From Leifsonia xyli subsp. xyli str. CTCB07 (lineage in GTDB: Bacteria; Actinomycetota; Actinomycetes; Actinomycetales; Microbacteriaceae): DNA of 64,000 nucleotides. The DNA lies in assembly GCF_000007665.1 (NCBI RefSeq), contig NC_006087.1:1922001-1986000 (forward strand), in the 5' to 3' direction. A program made the position numbers and the translations under genes. The notes beneath the pieces are model-generated. The model was not told the origin of the DNA. It saw only the letters and a list, made by a program, of their open reading frames with translations, and did not search any database. Of this stretch, positions 19,551-29,251 are shown in pieces. The stretch's first letter is position 1. Each line of letters opens with the position of its first letter.

Positions 19551-20579
19551 GTGGGAGGGTCCCTCCTCATCCTCGGTGTGGCCGTCACCCTCTCGGCGGC
19601 CGCGATCACCGCGGCCGCCGAGACACCTGAGCAGCGCGACCCGGTGCTGCGTGCCGCGGCTCCGGCGCGGAGCGCTCCCGCGACGGCCCAGGAGTTCCGC
19701 GACGAACGGACGGTCACAGCGTCGCTGACGGTGACCGCCGACCGGCCGCTGCCCGACCCCCGGTCGGGGATCGTGACACGCGCGGATGCCGGCCCCGGCG
19801 CGACGATCGCTTCGGGAACGACGCCTCTGGCCCTCGACGGCGCGCCGGTCCTCGCGCTTCACACCGATGTCCCGCTCTACCGCGACCTCACCGCCAGCGA
19901 CCGCGGCGAGGATGTGTCCGCCCTGCAACGCGAACTCGCCCGGCTGGGACACGACCTCACCGTCACCGGGCGGTTCGACGCGGCCACCGGGCGAGGGCTC
20001 CAGACGCTCGAAAAGAAGGCGGGCTTCCCCGCGCCCGACCGTTCGCTCTCCCGCACCGACATCCTCTGGCTGCCCGCACCGAGCGTGAGCGTCGGCGCGT
20101 GGAGCGCTGTGTGGGGTGCGAGCGCGCAAGCGGGCGAAACGCTCGGAACGCTGCCCGGCGCTCTGACCGCGGTGACGCTCACGCCGCGCCCCACCGCGCT
20201 CACGCCGGGGAGCCGGACGCTGACCCTGTGGGGGCAGAAGGGGCCTCTGGACGACAGCCTCCGATCCACCGATCCCGATTTCCTCGCCCGGCTCAGCGCG
20301 ACCACCGACTATCGGGTCATGCTCGCAGCGACGGAGGACAATCGCCAAGCGACCGGGGCGACCGCCCTCGATGAGCCCCTCAGCACCGTCAAGGTGCCCG
20401 CCGCGGCGGTCTTCGGCGTCGACGGCTCCCGGGGCTGCATCCAGTCGCCGTCCGGTGTGCAGGCGGTCGAGGTGGTCGGGGCAGCGCTGGGGGCGACACT
20501 CGTCACGCTTCCCGCCGAAGCCCCGGCGCCGACGACGGTCCGCATCGGCACGGGAGTCGCAGCGAAGGCCTGCCGATGA
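19551..20579 (+). CDS. peptidoglycan-binding adaptor protein of an ABC exporter
   Basis: A 342-residue exported protein starting at GTG 19551 (ribosome binding site GGAAAGGGA), with one N-terminal membrane helix. A peptidoglycan-binding type 1 repeat lies around residues 123-155 (GEDVSALQRELARLGHDL, then GRFDAATGRGLQTLEKKAG). Its flanks look like a HlyD/MacA-type beta-barrel. In actinobacteria such proteins sit directly before an ABC ATPase and a FtsX/MacB-type permease, as here (4-base overlap with the ATPase gene). The job would be to link the transporter to the cell wall. The gene is intact although both transporter genes are broken. Confidence 0.8.
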   Translation: MGGSLLILGVAVTLSAAAITAAAETPEQRDPVLRAAAPARSAPATAQEFRDERTVTASLTVTADRPLPDPRSGIVTRADAGPGATIASGTTPLALDGAPVLALHTDVPLYRDLTASDRGEDVSALQRELARLGHDLTVTGRFDAATGRGLQTLEKKAGFPAPDRSLSRTDILWLPAPSVSVGAWSAVWGASAQAGETLGTLPGALTAVTLTPRPTALTPGSRTLTLWGQKGPLDDSLRSTDPDFLARLSATTDYRVMLAATEDNRQATGATALDEPLSTVKVPAAAVFGVDGSRGCIQSPSGVQAVEVVGAALGATLVTLPAEAPAPTTVRIGTGVAAKACR

Positions 20580-21204
20580 CGGCACGCGTGCGGGCGACCG
20601 GGCTGAGGCATCGCTTCGACGGGACTCCCGACCTGTTCCAGGACCTGTCCTTCGATCTTTCTTCGGGAGAGGTGATCGGGCTGTGCGGCCCCTCGGGATT
20701 CGGCAAATCCACCCTTCTCTCTGCTCGCCGGCTGGGAGACTCCGGCGAAAGGAACGATCGAGCAGATCGGCGTCGACCGCGTGGGATGGGTCTTCCAGAA
20801 TCCGCACGGTGTCCCCCCGGCGCACCGCCCTCGACCACGCGGTGTTCCCTCTGCTCACCCGCGGTCTCTCGCGCCGCCAAGCGGAGGCGGAAGGGCTGCG
20901 CACCCTCGCACTGTTCGGTCTCGAATCCGTCGCACACCGGCCGTTTCGAGCGCTCTCCGGGGGCGAAGCGCAGCGTCTGATGCTCGCCAGGGCGGTCAGC
21001 GCGGCGCCCGGCCTGCTCCTGGTCGACGAGCCGACCGCGCAACTCGACACGCACACAGCCCACGAAGTCAGCGCCACGCTCGGCCAGGTCGCCAGCAGCG
21101 GCTCCATCGTGGTCGTCGCGACCCACGACCCGGACACGCGCGCTGCCTGCACCCGCGTGTTCGACCTGATCGACTACGCGCCCTCTGAGCGGAGCGCCGC
21201 ATGA
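20576..21204 (+). pseudogene. ABC transporter ATP-binding protein, two frameshifts
   Basis: ATPase of a MacB/LolD-type exporter. Walker A GPSGFGKSTLL is in the first frame (20576 on). Near 20720 the reading moves to a second frame (LAGWETPAKG, then the Q-loop WVFQNPHG). In a run of six C near 20814-20819 it moves to a third, which contains the signature LSGGEAQRL, Walker B LLLVDEPTAQLD and the switch VVVATHD. All family motifs survive but cannot be read as one protein. It overlaps the adaptor by 4 bases and the permease by 4 bases, so the three genes were one [15 protein letters not shown] coupled operon. Confidence 0.85.
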
Positions 21205-22240
21205 GGCCGTCCGCGATCCTCAGCGAAGCGCTCCGGAACCTCCGGAGCGGCACGAGCCGCGCCGTCCTTCTGGCCGCTGCCGTCGCGATCCTCGCCGCCG
21301 GAGCGACCATCGCGGACGCCGTGACGGTGGACTCCTTGACCCGCCGGGCGGAGACCTACCTCGCCTCGGGCGCCGCGATCCGCACCGTCGTCAGCCGCCA
21401 GCAGATCGACATCCCCAGTTGCGACGCCCTCGACCGGGCCCAGGGCGTGCCGACCGCGGGGGCGCTGCGCGAAGAGCAGCCTCTGCGCCTTGCGGCGCTT
21501 CCAGGAACGAGCTTTCCGCGGTTCGCCGTCTCACCGGGGTTCGCCCGTGTCCTCGAGCTGCCCCCGGAGGGCGGCAGCGGCGCCTTCGTCTCCCGCTCCC
21601 TGGCCGAGACGCTGGGGGTCTCCGCCGGCGACGCCCTCCCGACGACGGAAGGGGTCATCCGAATCACCTCGATCTTCGAGTGGCCGGAAGACGGCCGGGA
21701 CAAGCGACTCGGCCGCGCTGTGCTGGTCCCCGTCCCGGTCGGAGCCATGGACGAATGCTGGGCCCTCGTCTGGCCCGCGACCACCGACAGCGACGGACTT
21801 CTGCGCGCGACGGCCTTCGCCGCCCCCGACTCGAAGACACCGGTCATCCTAGGGCAGGTCAACAAGTCGCTGGGCTCGACGCTCGATGTCGCCTCAGAGT
21901 AGGAAGAGCGCGTGACCCGGCTGGCCCCGGCTCTCGCCGCGCTGGCAGCGGCGGCCGTCGGGGCCGTCGGAGTGAGGCTTCGACGCCTGGAGATCGCGGC
22001 TGCTCTGCACGCCGGGGCCACACGGTCGAGTGTTTTCGCGGTTCTCAGCGCCGAGACCATCATCTGGAGCACGGCCGCCGCCGCCGAGGCCAGCGGTCTC
22101 GCCGCCGCCCAGCTCCTCGGCGTCGCATCGGTGAGTGTCGCCACCGGGACGCTGACCGCCCTGCTCGCAGCCGCCGCGGCGCTTCCGGGCGTGCTCGCAG
22201 CCGCGAGCGGCACCTCTTCAGGTACTTCAAGGACAGATGA
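21201..22240 (+). pseudogene. FtsX/MacB-type ABC permease, in-frame stop and damaged C-terminus
   Basis: Permease partner of the broken ATPase. The first membrane helix (residues about 20-40) and a MacB-like outer domain are intact up to a TAG at 21900-21902. Beyond it the same frame continues QEERVTRL-like sequence (TAG probably from CAG), then three hydrophobic helices to about 22200. The last residues (RYFKDR and a TGA ending at 22240) are in a different frame, so a small shift exists just before the end. MacB-type exporters remove antimicrobial peptides or lipoproteins, but the substrate here is unknown. Confidence 0.8.
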
Positions 22241-22264
22241 GGGGGCGTCCCATCGCAGAGCGCG

Positions 22265-22301
22265 AAACGGTCCGGCCGGCGCTAGGCCGGCCGGACCGTT
22301 T
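22265..22301 (-). terminator. strong intrinsic hairpin between rplT and the ABC permease
   Basis: Two perfectly complementary 16-base arms (22265-22280 and 22286-22301) with a 5-base loop. The minus-strand product ends ...CGTTTCGC after the arms, a short T-tract. It lies 15 bases after the rplT stop and can also stop the converging exporter operon. Confidence 0.8.
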
Positions 22302-22315
22302 CCGTGTGGGCGGCT

Positions 22316-22708
22316 TTACGCCGCAGCATCCGCCTTGGGGGCAGAGGTGTCGGCGGGCAGGGCCTTCTTGGCGGTCTCGACGAGGGCCGTGAAGGTCGCG
22401 GGCTCGTTCACGGCCAGCTCAGCGAGGATGCGGCGGTCCACCTCGACACCGGCCAGGCCGAGGCCCTGGATGAAGCGGTTGTAGGTGAGGCCGTTGGCGC
22501 GGCTGGCGGCGTTGATGCGCTGGATCCAGAGACGGCGGAAGTCGCCCTTCTTCTGGCGGCGGTCGCGGTACGCGTAGACCAGCGAGTGGGTGACCTGCTC
22601 CTTGGCCTTGCGGTAGAGGCGCGACCGCTGACCGCGGTAGCCCTCGGCGCGCTCGAGGATGACCCGACGCTTCTTGTGGGCGTTGACAGCCCTCTTCACT
22701 CTTGCCAT
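22316..22708 (-). CDS. rplT: 50S ribosomal protein L20
   Basis: Large-subunit ribosomal protein needed early in 50S assembly, which binds 23S rRNA. The 130-residue product begins [15 protein letters not shown] and contains the conserved block [14 protein letters not shown] and [20 protein letters not shown], all typical of L20. It is slightly longer than the usual 117-120 residues because of an acidic Ala-rich tail. Third gene of the conserved infC-rpmI-rplT operon. Confidence 0.98.
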   Translation of the reverse strand: MARVKRAVNAHKKRRVILERAEGYRGQRSRLYRKAKEQVTHSLVYAYRDRRQKKGDFRRLWIQRINAASRANGLTYNRFIQGLGLAGVEVDRRILAELAVNEPATFTALVETAKKALPADTSAPKADAAA

Positions 22709-22739
22709 TAGTCGATATTCCTTACGTGCGTGTCGGGGG

Positions 22740-22933
22740 TCACTTGCCGAGCATCCGGCGGACGAACTTGGCGTCCACCTCGGGGACCACCTGGTCGGCG
22801 TTCAGGCGGCGCTTGCGGTCGCTCCCCTTGACCTCCAGGTTGTGGCGCATACCGGCCTGCTGCTTCATGACTTTGCCGCTGCCGGTGATCTTGAAGCGCT
22901 TCTTGGCGCCGGAGTGGGTCTTCTGCTTGGGCA

Positions 22934-22934
<1 letters not shown>
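22740..22934 (-). CDS. rpmI: 50S ribosomal protein L35
   Basis: A 64-residue basic protein with the L35 signature [20 protein letters not shown] and the C-terminal end VRRMLGK. The ATG shares one base with the infC stop (TAATG), so the two are [15 protein letters not shown] coupled. The ribosome binding site GAGGAG lies within the end of infC. Confidence 0.98.
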
Positions 22935-23593
<659 letters not shown>

Positions 23594-23861
23594 GGTGTGT
23601 CTCCTCTGAGTCGAGCGATGCTTCGCATGGCTCGGACCATCGGCGACGATCCGGCGAAAGCGAGGATTCCACGCACCAGCACGGTCCTGCGATTTCCTCG
23701 CAGTCCTGGCACAGCACCCTGTCTGCCCTCGTGTGTACACGGCGGCGGAGTGCAACGACCCGGTAACCTTAATGAAGCGGTCAAGCGCGGGTGGGAGGAA
23801 CCTCCACTTTCACACCCGGACAGATGCCCGGGAGCCCGAACGATTCTAACAGAGGAAATCA
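23594..23861. promoter_or_regulatory. divergent leader between infC and the DUF1844 gene
   Basis: The region carries the ribosome binding site that fixes the infC start (AGAGGAG, about 23600-23607 on the minus strand) and, on the plus strand, AGAGGAAA before the GTG at 23862. A TTGACC on the minus strand near 23780 could be a -35 element, but I cannot pair it convincingly with a -10. No L20-binding mimic or long hairpin is evident. Confidence 0.4.
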
Positions 23862-24225
23862 GTGAGCGAAACATCCCCCCACCACCATGAGGACGAGGCC
23901 GTCGCGGGGGCCACCCGCGACATCGCAGAGGTACCCGCCGTCGAGGTGATCACCACGACCGCGGTGCATCTGATGAGCGCGGCCGCCGTCAAGTGCGGAC
24001 TCGCCGAAGCCCCCGGGGATCAGACCGACCTGGACGAAGCCCGCAAGCTCATCGACGCCCTCGCGGGACTCGTGACCGCGAGCGCGGCCCACCTAGGGGA
24101 CCCAGCACGCCCGCAGCCTGCGCGACGGCCTGCGCTCCCTCCAGCTGGCCTTCCGCGAAGCCTCGCCGTTCCCGGACGAGATCGGCAAGGGCCCGGGCGA
24201 GAAGCACACCGGCCCCGTCAGCTGA
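23862..24225 (+). pseudogene. DUF1844 family protein, frameshifted
   Basis: Small conserved actinobacterial protein of unknown function, typically found next to infC. The front matches the family (VITTTAVHLMSAAAVKCGL, then LDEARKLIDALAGLV). Near 24095-24105 the frame shifts; the correct tail (HARSLRDGLRSLQLAFREASPFP, then GPGEKHTGPVS) lies in another frame and stops at 24223-24225. The lesion removes about the last 40 residues. GTG at 23862 has AGAGGAAA as ribosome binding site. It converges on the amidase pseudogene. Confidence 0.8.
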
Positions 24226-24244
24226 CACGCGCCGGGGCGGCACG

Positions 24245-25671
24245 TCACCAGACCGGCGGCCGGCGCAGGTCCCAGCGCAACCGCCGCTCCAGCTGCGCGG
24301 CGAGCGACAGCAGCGTCCGCTCGCGCGCCGGGGCGGCCGATCAGCTGGACCCCCATCGGAAGTCCGTCCTCGGTCTGCGCCACCGGCACCACGATGCCGG
24401 GCAGCCCCGTGACATTCAGCATCGAGGTGAACGGCGTGTACTGGACCTGCTGCTCAAAGTTGCGCTCGCCGTCCTCACGGTCGTACCAGACGACGGGGCG
24501 GGGCGTCATCGCGAGAGCCGGTGTGAGCACGGCGTCGAACGACGCGAGCTGCCGGATGAACGAGCGCTCGTACGCGGTGAGCGCGCTGAGCGCCTCGCTC
24601 AGCTCGCGCGCGCCGATCGCCCGGCCGCGCTCGACCAGCCACGCCGTGAGCGGCTCCAGGAGGGCCAGCGCCTCCCCCTCCGCCGGGATGCGCGCCGCCC
24701 GCCTGCCAGATCGTGCGGAACGCGGGCGCGTAGCTCGGGTCCGGCGTCAGAGCCGTCTCCTCCATTCCGTGACCGAGAGCGGCGAGTTTGGCGACGGCCA
24801 GCTCGAGCGCCGCCCGGGCCTCCGGAGCGAGGGCGATCTCATAGGCGTCGTCCCACACGGAGGTCGTCATGACGCCGAGCTGAAAGCGGCCCTCGCCGCG
24901 GACCGCCGCCGCGAGGAAGGCCCCGTCTCCGTCGCCGGGCGCGCGCAGCGTGTAGTGGTGGTCGATGCGGCCGCCGACCCTCGCGATCATCCCGTCGAGC
25001 AGCAGCGCGGCGTCCGCCGCCGTCCGTGCCAGCGGGCCGTCGACCACAAGGCCGGCGAGCGAAGCGATGCCGCTGCCGGCGGGAACGAGCCCGCGCGTCG
25101 GCTTCAGCCCTACGAGACCGCAGGCGGCGGCCGGGATGCGGACCGACCCGCCGCCGTCCGAGCCGGGAGCGAAGGGCAGCATCCCGCTCGCGACAGCCGC
25201 TGCCGCGCCCCCACTGGAACCGCCAGCGCCGAGCGCGGGGTTCCAGTGGGGGCGCGCGGGCGGCGCGACGAGCGACTCGGTGTAGGCAGGAAGGCCGAAC
25301 TCGGGTGCGTTCGTCTTGCCGAGGCTGACGGAGCCGGCCGCGTCGAGCGTCTCCACGATCTCGTCGGAGGTCTCCGGGACGAACCCGGACATGATCCGCG
25401 AGCCGAAGCCGGCGCGGACGCCCGCGCGCATCCACAGGTCCTTGTCGCCGGAGGGCAGACCCCACAGCGGCGCGCTGCGCGGGACGCGTTCGGCCACCTC
25501 GTCGGCGCGGGCGAGCGCCTGCTCGCGGGTGACCGCGACGAACGCGCCGAGCTCCGGGTTCAGCCGGTCGATGCGGTCGAGGTAGTGGGCGACGAGTTCG
25601 CGGGGCGAGATGCGCTCGCTCTGCAGCTCCTGCCAGAGGGCGAGCGCGGTCAACTCGTGGAGGTCGGTCAT
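24245..25671 (-). pseudogene. amidase-signature enzyme, two frameshifts
   Basis: Amidase of the GatA/AS family, which hydrolyses amide bonds with a Ser-Ser-Lys triad. The N-terminal two thirds is intact: GDKDLW with the lysine, [16 protein letters not shown] and [23 protein letters not shown] with the serine-rich signature. Near 24700-24710 the frame shifts. The following part (TPALAMTPRPVV, then FTSMLNVTGLPG and PMGVQLIGRPG) lies in a second frame. A further shift near 24330 leads to the natural end (ERTLLSLAAQLERRLRWDL), which stops at 24245-24247. The substrate cannot be told from sequence. Confidence 0.85.
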
Positions 25672-25795
25672 CCGGCCAGGCTATCCCGCTCACGACGAAG
25701 CCGGTCCGGACCGATTGGCGAAGCCCCTGACCGATGGGCCGATCGCGAATCTCCTCCCTTTCCGACAGCGCTTTCCGACGAGACGGCGTCGGAGG

Positions 25796-26374
25796 CTATT
25801 TCAGCGACCTCTGCATAAGCACCGTCCCGAGCCAGCGCTCGAACTTGTAACCGACGCGGCCCATGCGGCCGATCTCGGTGAAACCGAAGTTCTCGTGCAT
25901 TGTGATCGACGCTTCGGCTCCCTTGTCGGCGATGACGGCGATCATCTCCTTAAGACCCGCCGCTTTCGAGCGATCGATGAGCTCCTGCAGGAGCGCCGGG
26001 CCGAGACCTTTGCCGGTGGAGGCCGCACCCAGGTAGATCGAGTTCTCCACGGTGTAGCGGTAAGCCCGCTTCTGCTTCCACGGGGAGACGAGCGCGTACC
26101 CCAGCACCTGACCGGACGGCGACTCGGCGACGATGAACGGCATCCCGAGCTTGTGCAGGTAGCCGAATTTGCTTTTCCATTCCGGCAGCGTCATCGCATC
26201 CTCATCGAATGTGACCGTGCTGTTGGCGACGTAGTGGTTGTAGATCTCGCGGACATGCGGGAGGTCCTCGGCCCGCGCCTCGCGAATCGCGTACTCGAAC
26301 GACGCCTCCGGCAGCTCCCGCTTACGCAGATGCCGCGGAAGCGCCCGGCGCGTCTCGTATTCCTCTTCCAGCAC
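25796..26374 (-). CDS. GNAT-family N-acetyltransferase (phosphinothricin-acetyltransferase-like)
   Basis: A 192-residue acetyltransferase. The core reads IREARAEDLPHVREIYNHYV at about residues 28-48, as in the Pat/Bar subfamily. Later come VLGYALVSPWKQKRAYRYTVE, the acetyl-CoA loop GKGLGPALLQELI and the closing block HENFGFTEIGRMGRVGYKF. It probably acetylates a small amine such as an amino-acid analogue. GTG at 26374 gives the length usual for the family. A longer open frame upstream has no homologous sequence. Intact. Confidence 0.85.
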   Translation of the reverse strand: MLEEEYETRRALPRHLRKRELPEASFEYAIREARAEDLPHVREIYNHYVANSTVTFDEDAMTLPEWKSKFGYLHKLGMPFIVAESPSGQVLGYALVSPWKQKRAYRYTVENSIYLGAASTGKGLGPALLQELIDRSKAAGLKEMIAVIADKGAEASITMHENFGFTEIGRMGRVGYKFERWLGTVLMQRSLK

Positions 26375-26409
26375 GGTATCCAGGGTACGTCGGGAGCGTT
26401 TCGCTCGCG

Positions 26410-27102
26410 TTACGGCGACAGCGCCCAGTCGACCGGTCTCTCCCCCACCCGCTCCAGCAGCGCGTTCGCACGGGAGAACGGCTTCGACCCGAAGAACCCG
26501 CGCGACGCCGAGAGCGGACTCGGGTGGGGCGACTCGATCGCCGGGTTGCCGCCGAGGAGCGGCTTCAGCGTCGAGGCGTCCCGCCCCCACAGGATGCTGA
26601 CGAACGGCCGCCCCCGGGCGACGAGGGAGCGGATGGCATGCTCGGTGATCGGCTCCCACCCCTTGCCGCGGTGCGAGGCCGGCGCCCCCGGCCGGACGGT
26701 GAGGACCCGGTTGAGCAGCATGACCCCGTTGCCCGACCACGCACTGAGGTCGCCGTGCGGGGGCGGTGCGAGGCCGAGGTCGTCGCGCAGCTCCTGGTAG
26801 ATGTTCTGAAGGCTCCGCGGCAGCGGGTACACCTGCCGCTCGACAGCGAACGAGAGACCGATGGGGTGCCCGGGGGTGGGGTACGGGTCCTGGCCGACGA
26901 TGAGGACCCGCACATCGGCGAACGGCGCGCGGAAGGCGCGCAGGACGTTGGCGCCGGCGGGCAGGTACGGCCGGCCGGCCGCGACCTCCGCGCGGAGGAA
27001 ATCGCCCATTGCGGCGATGCGATCGGCGACGGGGGCGAGAGCCTCAGCCCAGCCCGGGTCCATCGACCCATCTGCGGCGAGTTCGGCGAGAGATTTCGGC
27101 AT
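26410..27102 (-). CDS. ung: uracil-DNA glycosylase
   Basis: Family 1 UDG removes uracil from DNA, the first step of base-excision repair after cytosine deamination. The catalytic water-activating motif [16 protein letters not shown] puts Asp at residue 72, and the DNA-intercalation motif [13 protein letters not shown] with its His is near residue 190. At 230 residues the length is normal. It lies 5 bases downstream of nothing on its own strand except a phosphoribosyltransferase whose stop (27108) precedes its ATG (27102), so the two are probably co-transcribed. Intact. Confidence 0.97.
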   Translation of the reverse strand: MPKSLAELAADGSMDPGWAEALAPVADRIAAMGDFLRAEVAAGRPYLPAGANVLRAFRAPFADVRVLIVGQDPYPTPGHPIGLSFAVERQVYPLPRSLQNIYQELRDDLGLAPPPHGDLSAWSGNGVMLLNRVLTVRPGAPASHRGKGWEPITEHAIRSLVARGRPFVSILWGRDASTLKPLLGGNPAIESPHPSPLSASRGFFGSKPFSRANALLERVGERPVDWALSP

Positions 27103-27107
27103 GACGC

Positions 27108-27635
27108 TCAGTAGGTGGCCGTCACGGGCGGCAGCGCCGACCAGGGGAAGACGATCCAGCGGTCGGTGCGACGCCAGAGGAAATCGGGGACGATCACGGT
27201 CTGCGACTTCGCGTACAGGCAGGCGGTGCGAATCTCCGCGCCCGAGGCGGCGATCAGGTCGATCACCATCGCCAGCGTGCGGCCGGAGTCGGCGACATCA
27301 TCCACGAGCAGCACGCGCTTCGCGTCGAGGGCGGCGGCGTCGAACACCGGCGGGAGCAGGACGGGCTCGGGCAGGCGCTCGTCGAAACCCGTGTAGAACT
27401 CGACGTTGAGCAGGCCGCAGGCTTTGACGCCGAGCGCGTAGGAGACAGCCCCGGCGAGCATCAGCCCGCCGCGCGCGATGGCGACGACGAGATCCGGCTC
27501 GAATCCGGATTCGAGCACCTCGCCCGCGAGATGGCGCGAGGCTTCCCCGAACTCGAGCCAGCCGAGGACTTCGCGCTCCGTCTCCGCTGACTCCGTGAGA
27601 GCGCATGCATGTGAATCATCGAGTTCGCTGGTCAC
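27108..27635 (-). CDS. purine-type phosphoribosyltransferase
   Basis: A type I phosphoribosyltransferase of about 175 residues that joins a base and PRPP. The PRPP loop reads [19 protein letters not shown], and an upstream [20 protein letters not shown] forms the phosphate-binding hood typical of xanthine/hypoxanthine-type enzymes. GTG at 27635 is chosen because upstream residues of the longer frame are low-complexity. Which base is used cannot be told. Located just upstream of ung on the same strand. Confidence 0.85.
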   Translation of the reverse strand: MTSELDDSHACALTESAETEREVLGWLEFGEASRHLAGEVLESGFEPDLVVAIARGGLMLAGAVSYALGVKACGLLNVEFYTGFDERLPEPVLLPPVFDAAALDAKRVLLVDDVADSGRTLAMVIDLIAASGAEIRTACLYAKSQTVIVPDFLWRRTDRWIVFPWSALPPVTATY

Positions 27636-27806
27636 AGCACTACCGTACAAGGGCACGGCGGATGTTAGCACCCGCGGAGGATACCGAACGGGACACGAGG
27701 CCGAACGAGACAGCGGGCGGATGCCGGGGCCGCCACGACCGGAGCGGCTACGCCCTGGCCGGCGAGCGGGCACGGGCGCCGCGTCCGCAACCGGCCTGTC
27801 CTCCGG

Positions 27807-29216
27807 CTAAACGGCTGGCAGGTGCGGCGCACTCGCCGCGGCTGGGCTGCTGTTCTTCGCGTTGCGGCCGGCGTTCGCGGAGGCAGCGGCAGCCTCCTCG
27901 ACCAGGCCGTGCCGTCGCAGCGTCGCCAGGAAGCCGGCGACATCCCCGCGGATGAGATCGGGCTCCATCCCGGCAGCGCTCGCCACAGCGAGGACGAGCC
28001 CTTCCGGCGTCCAGCTGACCGCGTCGAGCACACGCCAAATGAGGGAGGCCGACCCGGCCAGCACCATCGGAGGCTCCCCCAGCCGATCGAGCGCGAGGAG
28101 ATAGTCGCCGGACTCATCGGCGACAGCCGCGATCCGGCCAGAGCGCGCGATCGCGGGCGGGGCGTCGGCATCCGCAACGGCTGCCTCCGCAACGGCCGCC
28201 TCCACAGCGGGGACGGGAGCAGCAGGCGCTTCGGTGGCGGTCAGAGCGGGCTCCGGCTCCGCGAGGCGAGGCGTCTTGCTCTCCGCGATCGCCCGTCGCA
28301 CGCTCTCCGAGCGCGCGACCCGGATGGCTTGCAGCATCTTCGGAATCGAGCGCATCGCACGCCCCCCTCGCCGCAGCCGCAGCCGATCGGCGAAGGACGC
28401 CGACTGCTCGGGATGATCGGCCATGACGTCCTCGCGGGGCGGGAAGAGGGCGTTCCGCAGCACGGCGATGCGCTCACGACGTGGTGCGGTCAGCACCTCC
28501 AGCATCCAGTCGACCGCGTGGTGGGTGTCGCTGCGCCGGAGCCGCCAGACGAGCATCTCACCGCTCGGCCGATCCGGGGCCCGCACCGCGACACCGAGTT
28601 CGGCGCAGGTCTCCGCGAGCACCTCCGCGGCACCGATCCGCTCGACGGCCGCCCCGAGTTCCGCCCGTTCGGCGGCATTCCATCGCCGGAGGATCGCGAC
28701 GAGCGGGTCGAGGTGCCCAGCCCGACGGACGCCGTCGGCCTCCCGGTGCGCGTGCAGCAGTGCGATCGCGGCGTGGAACGCACGGTTCGGGACCGGCACA
28801 GCGCCGACCTCCAGCACAGCTTCGGTCCGCTACGTCCACAGGGTCTCGAACACGAGCTGCGGGTCGGCGAAAGCACCCGGGAACCGGTCGTGGACATCGA
28901 TGTCGCACGGCCAGCCCGACCGCACCAGCGTCACCGAGTGCGTGATGAACAGCTGCCAGCTGCGCGACTCCGCGCGGCGCGTCCAGCCGAACTCACGCAG
29001 CGCCGCGATGAGGTCGTCGAACCGGGCCGGGTCGGCCCAGACATCCACATCCACCGACACGCGCGGTGCTCGCAGCCCCTGCGCCGCGAGCACCGGACCT
29101 TTGACGAACAGGATGCGGATGCCGTTGCGCTCGGCCACCTCGCGCACGAGCGCATGGGCGAGGGGAACGGCCGCACTCAGAGGCACGCCGAGGGGAGGGT
29201 CCGGGTCGGGAGTCAT
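27807..29216 (-). pseudogene. nucleotidyltransferase-PqqD fusion, interrupted by a nonsense codon
   Basis: The N-terminal part is a nucleotidyltransferase of the NTP_transf_5 type: ILFVKGPVLAAQGL, then VSVDVDVWADP with metal-binding aspartates, and DIDVHDRF. A TAG at 28830-28832 follows LWT, and the same frame continues RTEAVLEVGAVPVP, so this is a single nonsense change, probably CAG to TAG. The rest is helical, then an Ala/Glu-rich linker. It ends in a PqqD-like domain (GDYLLALDRLG, LIWRVLDAV, DVAGFLATLRRHGLVEE, about residues 360-450). PqqD domains deliver peptides to modifying enzymes, and such fusions accompany peptide or glycan modification genes. It lies directly downstream of metY on the same strand, which looks incidental. 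Non-functional unless read through. Confidence 0.8.
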
Positions 29217-29251
29217 TGCACATTATGATATATGACTGCCTTGGGAAGCGC

